Assembly: GCA_937973565.1 (NCBI GenBank) | Contig: CALJKQ010000143.1 | Span: 1-23,489, forward strand | Length of the DNA stretch: 23,489 nucleotides | DNA from: an uncultured Saprospiraceae bacterium | GTDB lineage: Bacteria > Bacteroidota > Bacteroidia > Chitinophagales > Saprospiraceae | Reading direction: 5' to 3' | In this document: positions 15,769-23,489 of the stretch, piece after piece | Numbering within the stretch: position 1 is the stretch's first letter | Layout: every line of letters starts with the position of its first letter | Notes under the pieces: generated by a model | What the model was told of the DNA's origin: nothing | Database searches by the model: none | Seen by the model: only the letters and a program-made list of their open reading frames with translations | Program-made: the position numbers and the translations under genes

Positions 15769-16544
15769 TATCTTCTGATTGGATCCTGGCATTGGTAGCT
15801 TTTGCGGCTTCGATGCTTACCTTTTTCTCAGGTTTTGGTCTGGGCACGCTGCTTCTTGCATTTATGCTTATCTATTTTCCACCGGAAATAGCGGTTGGTA
15901 TTACCGCCATCGTTCATTTGGTCAACAATGTATTTAAGTGGTTTTTAACACGAAAAAACATTGATGCCGGTCTGGTATGGGCGTTTGGTCTTCCGGCTAT
16001 TGTTGGAGCGTTACTAGGTGCCTTTGTCCTTCAGTACCTGAACAACATTCAACCATTGTTTCAATATGAATTGTATAACAAAGCACACAGCATAACTTTA
16101 ATTAAAGTGGTTGTGGGTGTTGTTATGATTCTATTCATACTTTGGGAATGGTTGCCCGGTGTTAATCGTTTGCAATTTAGGAGTAGCTTCATGCGGATCG
16201 GGGGTTTTATTACTGGTTTTTTCGGTGGACTTTCAGGACACCAGGGAGCGCTGAGATCAGCCTTTCTGGCCAAAGGTGAATTGGATAAAGAAACCTTTAT
16301 TTCAACAGGAGTGGCAATAGCCTGTCTCATTGATATCAGCAGGATACAATATTATGCCAGACATTTTAACTCGCTTCATGTCGCAAATCATAAAGCGGTC
16401 ATTCTCTTCTGCATAGTTGCTGCAATTTCGGGATCAGTTGCAGGAAACCTTTGGCTTAAAAAAGTAACTGAAACATTTATACAAACGACGGTCGCCATTA
16501 TGGTTTTGATTATGGCACTGCTACTAATTACAGGAATATTATAA
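15765..16544 (+). CDS. TSUP-family permease (TauE/SafE-like)
   Basis: A 259-residue, strongly hydrophobic inner-membrane protein with about eight membrane segments. The first is followed by FFSGFGLGTLLLAF and the second half opens with ITGFFGGLSGHQGALRSAFL, the two internally related halves of the TauE/SafE family. Members carry sulfite, sulfonates or other small anions, often outward. The ATG overlaps the phosphorylase stop (ATGA at 15765-15768), so translation is coupled. The role in a maltose operon is unclear: it is not a known sugar carrier. Family membership is secure; the substrate is unknown. Confidence 0.87.
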   Translation: MISSDWILALVAFAASMLTFFSGFGLGTLLLAFMLIYFPPEIAVGITAIVHLVNNVFKWFLTRKNIDAGLVWAFGLPAIVGALLGAFVLQYLNNIQPLFQYELYNKAHSITLIKVVVGVVMILFILWEWLPGVNRLQFRSSFMRIGGFITGFFGGLSGHQGALRSAFLAKGELDKETFISTGVAIACLIDISRIQYYARHFNSLHVANHKAVILFCIVAAISGSVAGNLWLKKVTETFIQTTVAIMVLIMALLLITGIL

Positions 16545-16554
16545 CCCATAAAAG

Positions 16555-17928
16555 ATGAGAATTCAGATTTTAATAGCCATTATCCTTTTCGGATTTATTT
16601 CATGTCAAAATGAGAAAAACAATCAAATGAAAGAAAGAAGCAAGAATTTCCAAATGCCTGAATGGGCAAAGAATGCTGTCATATATGAAGTCAACATCAG
16701 ACAATACACACCTGAGGGAACCATCAATGCATTTTCCGATCATATACCCAGATTGAAAGCTATGGGTGTGGATATTTTATGGTTGATGCCCGTTTTCCCC
16801 ATCAGTGAAACCAAAAGAAAAGGCAGCCTTGGCAGTTATTATGCCGTTTCCGATTTCAGACAAATAAACCCTGAATTTGGGACATTGGAGGACTTAAAAA
16901 ATCTGATTGATAAAATTCATGCTTATAAAATGAAAGTTATCCTGGACTGGGTACCCAACCACACAGGCTGGGATCATACCTGGATAAAAACCCATCCTGA
17001 CTACTACACAAAAGGTCCCGACGGCCAAATAACTGATCCGCTGGATCCCAATACCGGACAACCTTATGGATGGAGCGACGTGGCCGACCTCAATTACGAC
17101 AATGCAGACATGCGAAAAAACATGATTGATGATCTTTTGTATTGGGTCAAAAACCACCAGGTTGATGGGTTTAGAATGGATATAGCCTTCGGCGTCCCGC
17201 TTGATTTTTGGAAAACATGTGCAGATAGTCTGATGCAGGCGAATGAAAATTTATTTTTACTGGCAGAAGCAGAAGTACCGGAACAATTGAATGAAAACAC
17301 CTTTCATGCCTGCTATGGATGGTCTTTTTTTCATACCATGAATGCCATTGCTAAAGGAGAGAAAAATGTGAGCCACATAAGAAACTGGTTAACGCAGGAA
17401 CGAACCAAATTCTCCAAAGGAAGCATCATGCATTTCATAACCAACCACGATGAAAATTCCTGGAACGGAACTGAATTTGAGCGTTTGGGAACAGGATATA
17501 AAGCATTTGCTATCATGGCCTTTACTTTCGATGGCATCCCCTTAATTTATAGCGGACAGGAAGAACCTTTGACATCCCGTTTGCAGTTTTTCGAAAAAGA
17601 TACCATACCCTTCAATAAATTTAGCAATGCAGAATTTTACAGCACCCTCACAGCTTTGAAACACCAGGAAGAAGCACTGTGGAACGAGCCATATGGAGGT
17701 CCTTTTCAATGGATTGGCCAATCTGATCAAATCGTAGCTTATAAAAGAGAAAAAAACAACAGCAAGGTAGTAGTGATGGCCAATCTGTCTGATCAGAAAC
17801 AGAAAATTACCCTTGATGAAGACGTCAAAGGCATGCTGGATATCTACCGCAGAATAGATGTCAATTACAGCAAGGGTTCCGAAGTTGAAATGTTGCCCTG
17901 GGAAAGCTGGGTGATGATTAAAAAATAA
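16555..17928 (+). CDS. GH13 alpha-amylase-family lipoprotein
   Basis: A 457-residue glycoside hydrolase with a lipoprotein signal peptide (lipobox FISC, Cys17), so it is attached to a membrane outside the cytoplasm. The GH13 conserved regions are in order: DWVPNHTG (region I), GFRMDIA with the nucleophile Asp209 (region II), LLAEAE with the acid/base Glu238 (region III) and FITNHDEN with the transition-state stabiliser Asp299 (region IV). A short C-terminal beta domain closes the protein. It probably cuts starch or maltodextrins to short oligosaccharides and maltose for the neighbouring transporter. It lies 10 bp after the TSUP gene and 25 bp before the symporter. Precise specificity cannot be told. 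Confidence 0.9.
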   Translation: MRIQILIAIILFGFISCQNEKNNQMKERSKNFQMPEWAKNAVIYEVNIRQYTPEGTINAFSDHIPRLKAMGVDILWLMPVFPISETKRKGSLGSYYAVSDFRQINPEFGTLEDLKNLIDKIHAYKMKVILDWVPNHTGWDHTWIKTHPDYYTKGPDGQITDPLDPNTGQPYGWSDVADLNYDNADMRKNMIDDLLYWVKNHQVDGFRMDIAFGVPLDFWKTCADSLMQANENLFLLAEAEVPEQLNENTFHACYGWSFFHTMNAIAKGEKNVSHIRNWLTQERTKFSKGSIMHFITNHDENSWNGTEFERLGTGYKAFAIMAFTFDGIPLIYSGQEEPLTSRLQFFEKDTIPFNKFSNAEFYSTLTALKHQEEALWNEPYGGPFQWIGQSDQIVAYKREKNNSKVVVMANLSDQKQKITLDEDVKGMLDIYRRIDVNYSKGSEVEMLPWESWVMIKK

Positions 17929-17953
17929 TTACATTTGTCTAAAACACAGCAGG

Positions 17954-19306
17954 ATGGAAAAACCAAGACTAAGAACAGCTGAAATATGGAACATGAGTGT
18001 TGGATTCTTGGGTATCCAATTTGGCTTTGCTCTTCAAAATTCCAATGCAAGCAGGATTTTGCAAAGCTTTGGTGCTGACGTTCATCAATTATCCTGGTTT
18101 TGGATTGTGGCTCCATTAACAGGTATGATTATCCAACCCATTATTGGTCATTACAGTGATCGCACCTGGAACAAATTGGGAAGGAGGAAGCCTTATTTTT
18201 TAGCCGGTGCTTTGGCTGCAGGAATAGGATTGATTTTGATGCCCAATGCAGCTGTATTTGCCGCCGTCATTCCCGCCCTTTGGGTAGGTGCCGGAATGTT
18301 GATGGTTATGGATGCATCCTTCAATGTGGCCATGGAACCCTTTAGAGCATTGGTTGGCGATAAGTTACCATCTGACCAGCGTACTGCTGGTTTTGCCGCG
18401 CAAACCGTCTTAATAGGAGTGGGTGCCGTAGTAGGTTCATGGCTACCTTATATTCTGGCTGAGTGGTTCCATGTATCAAAAACGGCATCAGAAGATGATG
18501 TGCCCATGAATGTGATTTTGTCTTTTTTCATAGGTGCCATTGTGCTTGTAGGGTCTATCCTTTGGACCTTATTTACGACCAAAGAATATAGTCCCGCAGA
18601 ATTGGCAGAATACACAGATGATATCAAAGAAGAGGAGAACAAAGAGGGATTTTTCTCTTCTGTTGTCAATGATATAATGACCATGCCCAATACCATGAAA
18701 CAATTGGGCTGGGTTCAATTCTTTTCATGGTTTGGACTATTTGGCATGTGGGTTTATAGCACACCTGCTATTGCCCAACATATTTATGGCCTGAGTCCAA
18801 AAGACAATCATTCCCTGGAATTTAATGAAGCAGGTAACTGGGTAGGCATCATCTTTGGTGTCTATAATTTGGTTTCAGCTATTTATGCATTTTTATTTTT
18901 ACCTGTAATGGCTAAGAAGCTGGGTAGAAAAAATACGCACATTATATCTTTGATTGCTGGAGGTATTGGCTTGATCAGTTTTTACTTTGCTCCTAATAAA
19001 GAGTTTCTAATTTTCTCAATGGTAGGAGTAGGTATGGCATGGGCCAGCATACTCGCTATGCCATATGCCATACTTGCAGGTTCACTGCCTGCATCAAAAA
19101 TGGGCGTGTATATGGGCATCTTTAATCTATTTATTACCATTCCACAAATATGTAATGCCCTGATTGGAGGCCCTATGGTAAAATACATTTATGGGGAGCA
19201 TGCAGTTTATACCCTGGTAACTTCCGGGGTTTGTTTTTTTCTCGCTGCCTTGGCGACCCGTTTTGTGGATGATAAAGATGAGATTAAACCCATTGTGGGT
19301 GCCTGA
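17954..19306 (+). CDS. Major facilitator sugar symporter (GPH/SLC45-like), probably for maltose
   Basis: A 450-residue transporter with about 12 membrane segments. The loop signature IIGHYSDRTWNKLGRRKPYF (residues 63-82) is that of proton-coupled disaccharide carriers related to plant sucrose and SLC45 transporters. A second conserved loop (VAMEPFRALVGDKLPSDQR) supports this. As last gene of the operon with maltose phosphorylase, it most likely brings maltose or short maltodextrins through the inner membrane. AGG lies immediately before the ATG. It converges with the next gene, only 11 bp apart, with no visible terminator. Confidence 0.88.
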   Translation: MEKPRLRTAEIWNMSVGFLGIQFGFALQNSNASRILQSFGADVHQLSWFWIVAPLTGMIIQPIIGHYSDRTWNKLGRRKPYFLAGALAAGIGLILMPNAAVFAAVIPALWVGAGMLMVMDASFNVAMEPFRALVGDKLPSDQRTAGFAAQTVLIGVGAVVGSWLPYILAEWFHVSKTASEDDVPMNVILSFFIGAIVLVGSILWTLFTTKEYSPAELAEYTDDIKEEENKEGFFSSVVNDIMTMPNTMKQLGWVQFFSWFGLFGMWVYSTPAIAQHIYGLSPKDNHSLEFNEAGNWVGIIFGVYNLVSAIYAFLFLPVMAKKLGRKNTHIISLIAGGIGLISFYFAPNKEFLIFSMVGVGMAWASILAMPYAILAGSLPASKMGVYMGIFNLFITIPQICNALIGGPMVKYIYGEHAVYTLVTSGVCFFLAALATRFVDDKDEIKPIVGA

Positions 19307-19317
19307 TTTAAATAAGG

Positions 19318-19686
19318 CTATTTCATATTTCGGGAAATAAACCTCCTTAAATGGCCTTTTAACTCTGTCATTTTCTGCTCAAATGAATTGAATTCAATTT
19401 CCAATTCATGTAGTTGTTTTTCAGTGCCAGAAGCATCCATTACTTCCATTTGTTTATCACTCATCATCAGCTTGAATTTAAACTCGTCGATGTGGTCCAG
19501 CTTTTTTTTGATGATGGATCTGTATTCCTGAACATGCTCCAATACGGAGGGAAGATCCGGATGGGCTTCACTGGTAATAAAAAGCTCCTTGCGTAAAATC
19601 AGCAACTCATCTTGATAGAAATCAAGTTTCTTTTGCCACTCTTGCTTTTGTTTATGCGCTACAATCAACCAATTATTTTCTTCCAT
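19318..19686 (-). CDS. Small coiled-coil protein of unknown function
   Basis: I do not recognise this 122-residue protein. It is highly charged and almost entirely helical: heptad-like stretches run through residues 8-40 (KQKQEWQKKLDFYQDELLIL) and 48-115 (EHVQEYRSIIKKKLDHIDEF; LHELEIEFNSFEQKMTELKG). There is no signal peptide or membrane segment, so it is probably a cytoplasmic oligomer. It starts with ATG, has its own upstream gap divergent from the L,D-transpeptidase, and converges on the sugar symporter. Codon usage looks like its neighbours, which supports a real gene. Confidence 0.7.
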   Translation of the reverse strand: MEENNWLIVAHKQKQEWQKKLDFYQDELLILRKELFITSEAHPDLPSVLEHVQEYRSIIKKKLDHIDEFKFKLMMSDKQMEVMDASGTEKQLHELEIEFNSFEQKMTELKGHLRRFISRNMK

Positions 19687-19799
19687 GATGAATTTTAAAT
19701 ATTAAAAATAATGGAATATCATCTCCTGTCAACTGATTTTTCTCAGCCTTGAGCGTGATTTTAGTGTTGAATGCCCTCTTAAAAACCCTAAATTTTCAC

Positions 19800-19807
19800 T
19801 ATCTTTG
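19800..19807 (+). promoter_or_regulatory. -7 box of the L,D-transpeptidase promoter
   Basis: TATCTTTG is a perfect match to TAnnTTTG. A -33 TTG at the right distance is not clear (GTTGA at 19766-19770 is too far). The box ends with the TTG that opens the longest reading frame at 19805, so that TTG cannot be on a transcript starting here, and translation should begin further down, at 19835. Confidence 0.6.
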
Positions 19808-19834
19808 GTAAAATTAAATAACGATTTTTCATTT

Positions 19835-20737
19835 TTGAAGCCCATTTACGTAATATCACGTTGTGTGCTGTTTAGCTTGTTATTTCTATACCAGGCAGCA
19901 GATGTATTCTGTTTTCACAATACCAAAGACTCCATAAACCCCAATGCTTATTATTTAGATAAAGACATTCCTGTAAAACATTTTTTTAAAACCATTGATT
20001 TCATCGCGAAACGATATTCAGACAGCGTAGGATATACCCTTTCAGATTACCATATTGTAAACTACAACTCCTGGATAATTGATTCACTCAGTCATACCAG
20101 TTACTATTGGTTAAAAGACCATGGCATTAAGGATTTAAACCAGAAGGATAGGATTGTATTAAAGAAAGGTACCCCAATTCAAATACCTGAAAAGAAAATT
20201 GCCCTTGCCATTGAAGATAGACTCAAGTCCAACAGGATAATAATCAATATACCGGAATACAAGATGAGGGTTTACCACGAAGACCTTTTGATTTATGATT
20301 GCTTGATTCGGGTTGGAAAAAATGAATCTCGTTATTTAAAATCTATTGACAAATATATGGACCTCAGAACGAGAACCGGCAAAGGGTTTATTTATGCAAC
20401 TGAACGAAATCCCACCTGGATCAATCCGGTAGACGGTACCCAATACAAGGAGACAAAAAGAGATGATGGAACCGTGACGAAGATGCCAATGACTCCCTCT
20501 ATAACCATTTTTCTTAATGGTTACGTGTCAGGTCAACTTATCCATGCCACTACCAATCCAGAAACATTGGGAAAACCTGCTTCGAATGGCTGCATCGGCA
20601 CTTCAGAAGAAGATATTTGGAGGTTGTATTTCCTGTGTCCTCCCGGAACAAAAATTGAAATCATCTATGATCGTAAATACACTGATGAATCAGAATTGCC
20701 GGATATTTACCATAAATCTGAACACAAATACAAATAA
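19835..20737 (+). CDS. L,D-transpeptidase (YkuD) family protein with atypical active-site motif
   Basis: A 300-residue exported protein. The start is placed at TTG 19835, which gives a signal peptide (MKPIYVISRCVLFSLLFLYQ and on to VFCF) and lies just downstream of a good promoter; TTG 19805 is in frame but falls inside the -7 box. The YkuD domain occupies the second half: INIPEYKMRVYHED opens it, the conserved histidine is His237 (LIHATTN) and the nucleophile Cys253 is in ASNGCIGTS. Members crosslink peptidoglycan 3-3 or attach proteins to it. The usual SHGC-x-R reads SNGC-I-G here, so the typical histidine and arginine are missing. The S9 peptidase gene follows after 45 bp on the same strand. 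Fold assignment is firm; activity is uncertain. Confidence 0.85.
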   Translation: MKPIYVISRCVLFSLLFLYQAADVFCFHNTKDSINPNAYYLDKDIPVKHFFKTIDFIAKRYSDSVGYTLSDYHIVNYNSWIIDSLSHTSYYWLKDHGIKDLNQKDRIVLKKGTPIQIPEKKIALAIEDRLKSNRIIINIPEYKMRVYHEDLLIYDCLIRVGKNESRYLKSIDKYMDLRTRTGKGFIYATERNPTWINPVDGTQYKETKRDDGTVTKMPMTPSITIFLNGYVSGQLIHATTNPETLGKPASNGCIGTSEEDIWRLYFLCPPGTKIEIIYDRKYTDESELPDIYHKSEHKYK

Positions 20738-20782
20738 ACAGACTCGCTTTAATCCTTATAAAATTAACCATAAACCATAATT

Positions 20783-23140
20783 TTGATAGCCGAATTCAAT
20801 ACACTATATCAATCCCCTCCCGAGCCCATAAAATCAATGGCAGAAGCTGAGCTGGCCCCTGTTATAAAAATCAATACAGAGGCTAGTTATGCTTTTTTAT
20901 TGCATCGAAAACCGCACAAATCCCTTGAAGAATTATCCAATCCGGAATTGAAATTAGCAGGGCTTCGCATCAACCCCAAAAACAATATGGCTTCTCGCGA
21001 GGCTCATTATTATAAAATTACTTTTCTCGACCTAAAAACCCGAGCTGAATCAAAGATTCAAGGACTGCCTGAAAATGGTAAGTTTTGCAGACTATTGTGG
21101 AATTACAATCAAGACAAAGCGGTCCTGTTGAATATCGAAGAAGATGGTGTTCAGGCCTGGATGATTGACGTTCATTCAAAAAAGGCCCACCCTGTAGGCC
21201 CTAATAGAGTAAATGGCAATCTGGGGCAGTCATTTGTATGGTTAAAAAATGATGATTTAATTTTATTGCTTCATGCTCCAAATGAGCAGGGATATAAAAC
21301 GGAAAAATCTGTGCTTCCTTCAGGTCCGGTCATTGCACAGAACGATGGACAGGCTATTGAAAGCAGGACGTTTCAAGACTTGTTGCGAAATGAAACCGAT
21401 ATTTTTAATTTCGAGCTCGCAACAACCAGCGAGTTATGGAGGGTTACATCAGAGGGCACACTAAGTTTATGGAAAGAAGCGGCCATGTACGATGGTCTGA
21501 GTCTGGCTCCGGATGGTAATTTGGTGTTGATATCTGAGATAAAAAAACCATTTTCCTACTTTGTGCCGTATGATCGGTTTCCCTATCTCACTTATGTCAC
21601 CACTATCGATGGAACTTTTTATAAAACCATTGAGGAAGCGCCTTTGTTGGAATATCTGCCACAAGGATTTATGGCAGTTCAGAAAGGTAAGCGGCTCATC
21701 AAATGGCGACCTGACCACCCATCCACCCTTGTATGGGCAGAAGCTCTCGATGAAGGGGATCCACAAAAATCAAGCGAATACAGAGATGCTTTATATGAAT
21801 GGAAGTATCCTTTCATGGATGATCCCATTAATTTTTATAAAACCAAATTGAGATATGCCGGTATTTTTTATACACAACAGCAAAGAGCTTTATTGTTCGA
21901 AAGATGGTGGAACAACAGGCAATTAATAACCAAAATCTTTACACCTGAAAATCCTTCAGATGAAATTATTTTCGATGATCGGAATTTCCAGGATCGGTTT
22001 AAAGATCCAGGCAACTTTGTATCGGTAAAAAATGAATTTGGTTGGAATATCATCTATGAAAATACAGAGGGAGATATGTACCTCTCCGGAGATGGTTATT
22101 ACGAAAATGGTAGGCGGCCCTTTATCGATTTATTCAACCTGAAATCACTTAAAAAAGAGAGGTTGTTCGAATCTGACGATACCCATCAACAGGAAGATAT
22201 AATCATGGTAGTAGATCCCGGCAAAGGCGACCTCATCACGCTGATTCAGGACAGTCATACCTATCCCAACTTTTACCTCAGAAACATCCAGACTAACCAA
22301 ATTAAACAGGTAACGAATTATAAAAATCCATTTGGAGCTTTGGGTGGGGTTAAACAAACATTATTACAATACAAACGAAAAGACGGCACGGATTTGTCTG
22401 CCAAACTCTATCTACCTTCTCAGGCTGATAATGATGGCTTATTGCCCTTAATTATGTGGGCGTATCCGATGGAATATAAAGACAAACATACGGCCGGACA
22501 AAATACTTCATCAAAACATGAATTTATCTATCCCTTCTGGGGCTCTCCTTTATATTGGACCACCAGAGGATATGCAGTCATGGATGATGTATCTTTTCCT
22601 GTTATAGGTGAAGGAGAAGCCCATCCCAATGATCATTTTCACGACCAGATGCTTTCTAATGCCCAGGCTGCGATGGAAGCAGCCCAAAGCACAGGTAGGA
22701 TAGACATCAGGAGGGTAGGGATTGGTGGTCATTCTTATGGGGCTTTTATGGTTGCCTATTTACTAACCCATTGCGAGTTATTTGCAGCAGGAATTGCCAG
22801 AAGCGGAGCCTATAACAGGACCTTGACTCCTTTTGGATTTCAAAGTGAAGAAAGAAATTTATGGCAGGCCAAAGATGTGTACAGTAAAATGAATCCGTTT
22901 TTGGAGGCTGATAAAATGAAAAGCCCTTTATTGCTCATTCATGGACAGGATGACAACAACAGCGGTACCTACACCATGCAAACCGAGCGGTACTATGCAG
23001 CCCTTAAAGCACTGGGTGCAACGGTTAGAATGGTACTGTTACCCTATGAAAGTCACAGTTATCAGGCAAAAGAATCAATCCTCCATGTCTTGTGGGAACA
23101 GGACTGTTGGTTGGAAAAACACGTTAAAAACAAGGTGTAA
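20783..23140 (+). CDS. S9 prolyl-oligopeptidase-family serine peptidase, glutamyl endopeptidase-like
   Basis: A 785-residue peptidase: a beta-propeller-like N-terminal part (about 30-520) and an alpha/beta-hydrolase domain. The triad is readable as Ser651 in GGHSYGAFM, Asp724 in IHGQDDNN and His758 in YESHSYQAKES. The segment ARSGAYNRTLTPFGFQSEER and the C-terminus closely resemble plant chloroplast glutamyl endopeptidase, so cleavage after Glu is likely. The frame starts with TTG at 20783; an in-frame stop is 4 codons upstream and no ATG precedes the conserved LYQSPPEPI. The first ATG (20837) would remove that segment. There is no signal peptide, although I expect most bacterial relatives to be exported; the protein is therefore probably cytoplasmic. 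It lies 45 bp after the L,D-transpeptidase gene and converges on the nucleoside transporter. Confidence 0.9.
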   Translation: MIAEFNTLYQSPPEPIKSMAEAELAPVIKINTEASYAFLLHRKPHKSLEELSNPELKLAGLRINPKNNMASREAHYYKITFLDLKTRAESKIQGLPENGKFCRLLWNYNQDKAVLLNIEEDGVQAWMIDVHSKKAHPVGPNRVNGNLGQSFVWLKNDDLILLLHAPNEQGYKTEKSVLPSGPVIAQNDGQAIESRTFQDLLRNETDIFNFELATTSELWRVTSEGTLSLWKEAAMYDGLSLAPDGNLVLISEIKKPFSYFVPYDRFPYLTYVTTIDGTFYKTIEEAPLLEYLPQGFMAVQKGKRLIKWRPDHPSTLVWAEALDEGDPQKSSEYRDALYEWKYPFMDDPINFYKTKLRYAGIFYTQQQRALLFERWWNNRQLITKIFTPENPSDEIIFDDRNFQDRFKDPGNFVSVKNEFGWNIIYENTEGDMYLSGDGYYENGRRPFIDLFNLKSLKKERLFESDDTHQQEDIIMVVDPGKGDLITLIQDSHTYPNFYLRNIQTNQIKQVTNYKNPFGALGGVKQTLLQYKRKDGTDLSAKLYLPSQADNDGLLPLIMWAYPMEYKDKHTAGQNTSSKHEFIYPFWGSPLYWTTRGYAVMDDVSFPVIGEGEAHPNDHFHDQMLSNAQAAMEAAQSTGRIDIRRVGIGGHSYGAFMVAYLLTHCELFAAGIARSGAYNRTLTPFGFQSEERNLWQAKDVYSKMNPFLEADKMKSPLLLIHGQDDNNSGTYTMQTERYYAALKALGATVRMVLLPYESHSYQAKESILHVLWEQDCWLEKHVKNKV

Positions 23141-23145
23141 GTATG

Positions 23146-23489
23146 CTATAACATACCGGCAAGACAAGCCGTCAGGAAGCTGGCAATGGTTCCACCAATC
23201 AGAGCTTTCATGCCCAACTGAGTGAGTAATACTCTTTTTTCAGGTGCCAAAGCCCCTATGCCACCAATTTGAATTCCTATGGATGCAAAATTGGCGAAGC
23301 CACAGAGCGCATAAGTAGCAATCAATACCGACTTCGGCTGGAGATTTACGCCCTCAATTTTAAAATCGTTAAGCTCTTTATAAGCATAAAACTCATTTAA
23401 TACAGTCTTTTGTCCAAGCAATTGACCAATGTTCAGAATATCTTCTGAGGGTGTACCCAGGATCCAGGCTATGGGCGCAAACATCATGC
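23146..23489 (-). CDS. nupC: CNT-type nucleoside permease, 5' part outside the window
   Basis: The C-terminal 114 or so residues of a concentrative nucleoside transporter, which imports nucleosides with cations across the inner membrane. The segments MMFAPIAWILGTP, TVLNEFYAYKEL and ATYALCGFANFASIGIQIGG are signatures of the CNT C-terminal domain. The two visible methionines are internal; the gene continues beyond base 23489. The stop (TAG, complement of 23146-23148) is 5 bp from the stop of the S9 peptidase gene, and a short hairpin (GTATG 23141-23145 with CATAC 23152-23156) spans the junction. The symbol is given by family only. Confidence 0.9.
   Translation of the reverse strand, partial: MMFAPIAWILGTPSEDILNIGQLLGQKTVLNEFYAYKELNDFKIEGVNLQPKSVLIATYALCGFANFASIGIQIGGIGALAPEKRVLLTQLGMKALIGGTIASFLTACLAGML

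Overview
The window looks like a chromosomal piece of a member of the Bacteroidota, probably a free-living saprotroph of the Cytophagales, Saprospirales or Chitinophagales type; the order is a guess. The signs are moderate AT-richness, near absence of Shine-Dalgarno sequences, -7 boxes of the form TAnnTTTG (TACTTTTG at 10770, TATCTTTG at 19800), a TonB-dependent receptor with an N-terminal carboxypeptidase-regulatory-like domain, a DUF5689 lipoprotein and a plant-type glutamyl endopeptidase relative. No CRISPR array, tRNA, rRNA, transposase or phage gene was seen. Apart from one 575-bp spacer the window is densely coding.

Layout. 1-1562 (+): end of an isoaspartyl peptidase/asparaginase, overlapping a membrane-anchored non-specific DNA/RNA endonuclease. 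1582-3368 (-): tas-like aldo/keto reductase behind trmN6 (tRNA1Val methyltransferase). 3474-8299 (-): a TonB-dependent receptor followed after 17 bp by a surface-type lipoprotein made of three related OB-fold-like units. 8437-9471 (+): divergent from these, an exported endonuclease/exonuclease/phosphatase enzyme. These last three genes look like one nucleic-acid or phosphoester scavenging locus. 9472-10046: non-coding, holding two minus-strand terminators, each preceded by the same 20-nt sequence, exactly 150 nt apart. 10047-10739 (-): rsmE. 10843-12705 (+): rseP and hscB behind a good promoter.

12779-19306 (+) is a five-gene operon for intracellular phosphorolysis of maltose: beta-phosphoglucomutase, GH65 maltose phosphorylase, a TSUP-family permease, a GH13 amylase lipoprotein and a GPH/SLC45-type sugar symporter. 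The lipoprotein amylase would shorten starch oligosaccharides outside the cytoplasm. The symporter would import maltose. GH65 would split it with phosphate into glucose and beta-glucose-1-phosphate, and beta-phosphoglucomutase would convert the latter to glucose-6-phosphate. The TSUP permease has no obvious part in this. 19318-19686 (-) is a small coiled-coil protein of unknown function. 19835-23140 (+) holds an L,D-transpeptidase-fold protein with an unusual active-site signature and an S9 serine peptidase. The window ends in a CNT-type nucleoside transporter cut by the edge (-).

The most unusual points are the repeated element/terminator pair at 9518-9724, the receptor-lipoprotein-nuclease locus, the altered L,D-transpeptidase motif, and apparent TTG start codons in four genes (nuclease at 8437, rsmE, L,D-transpeptidase, S9 peptidase).
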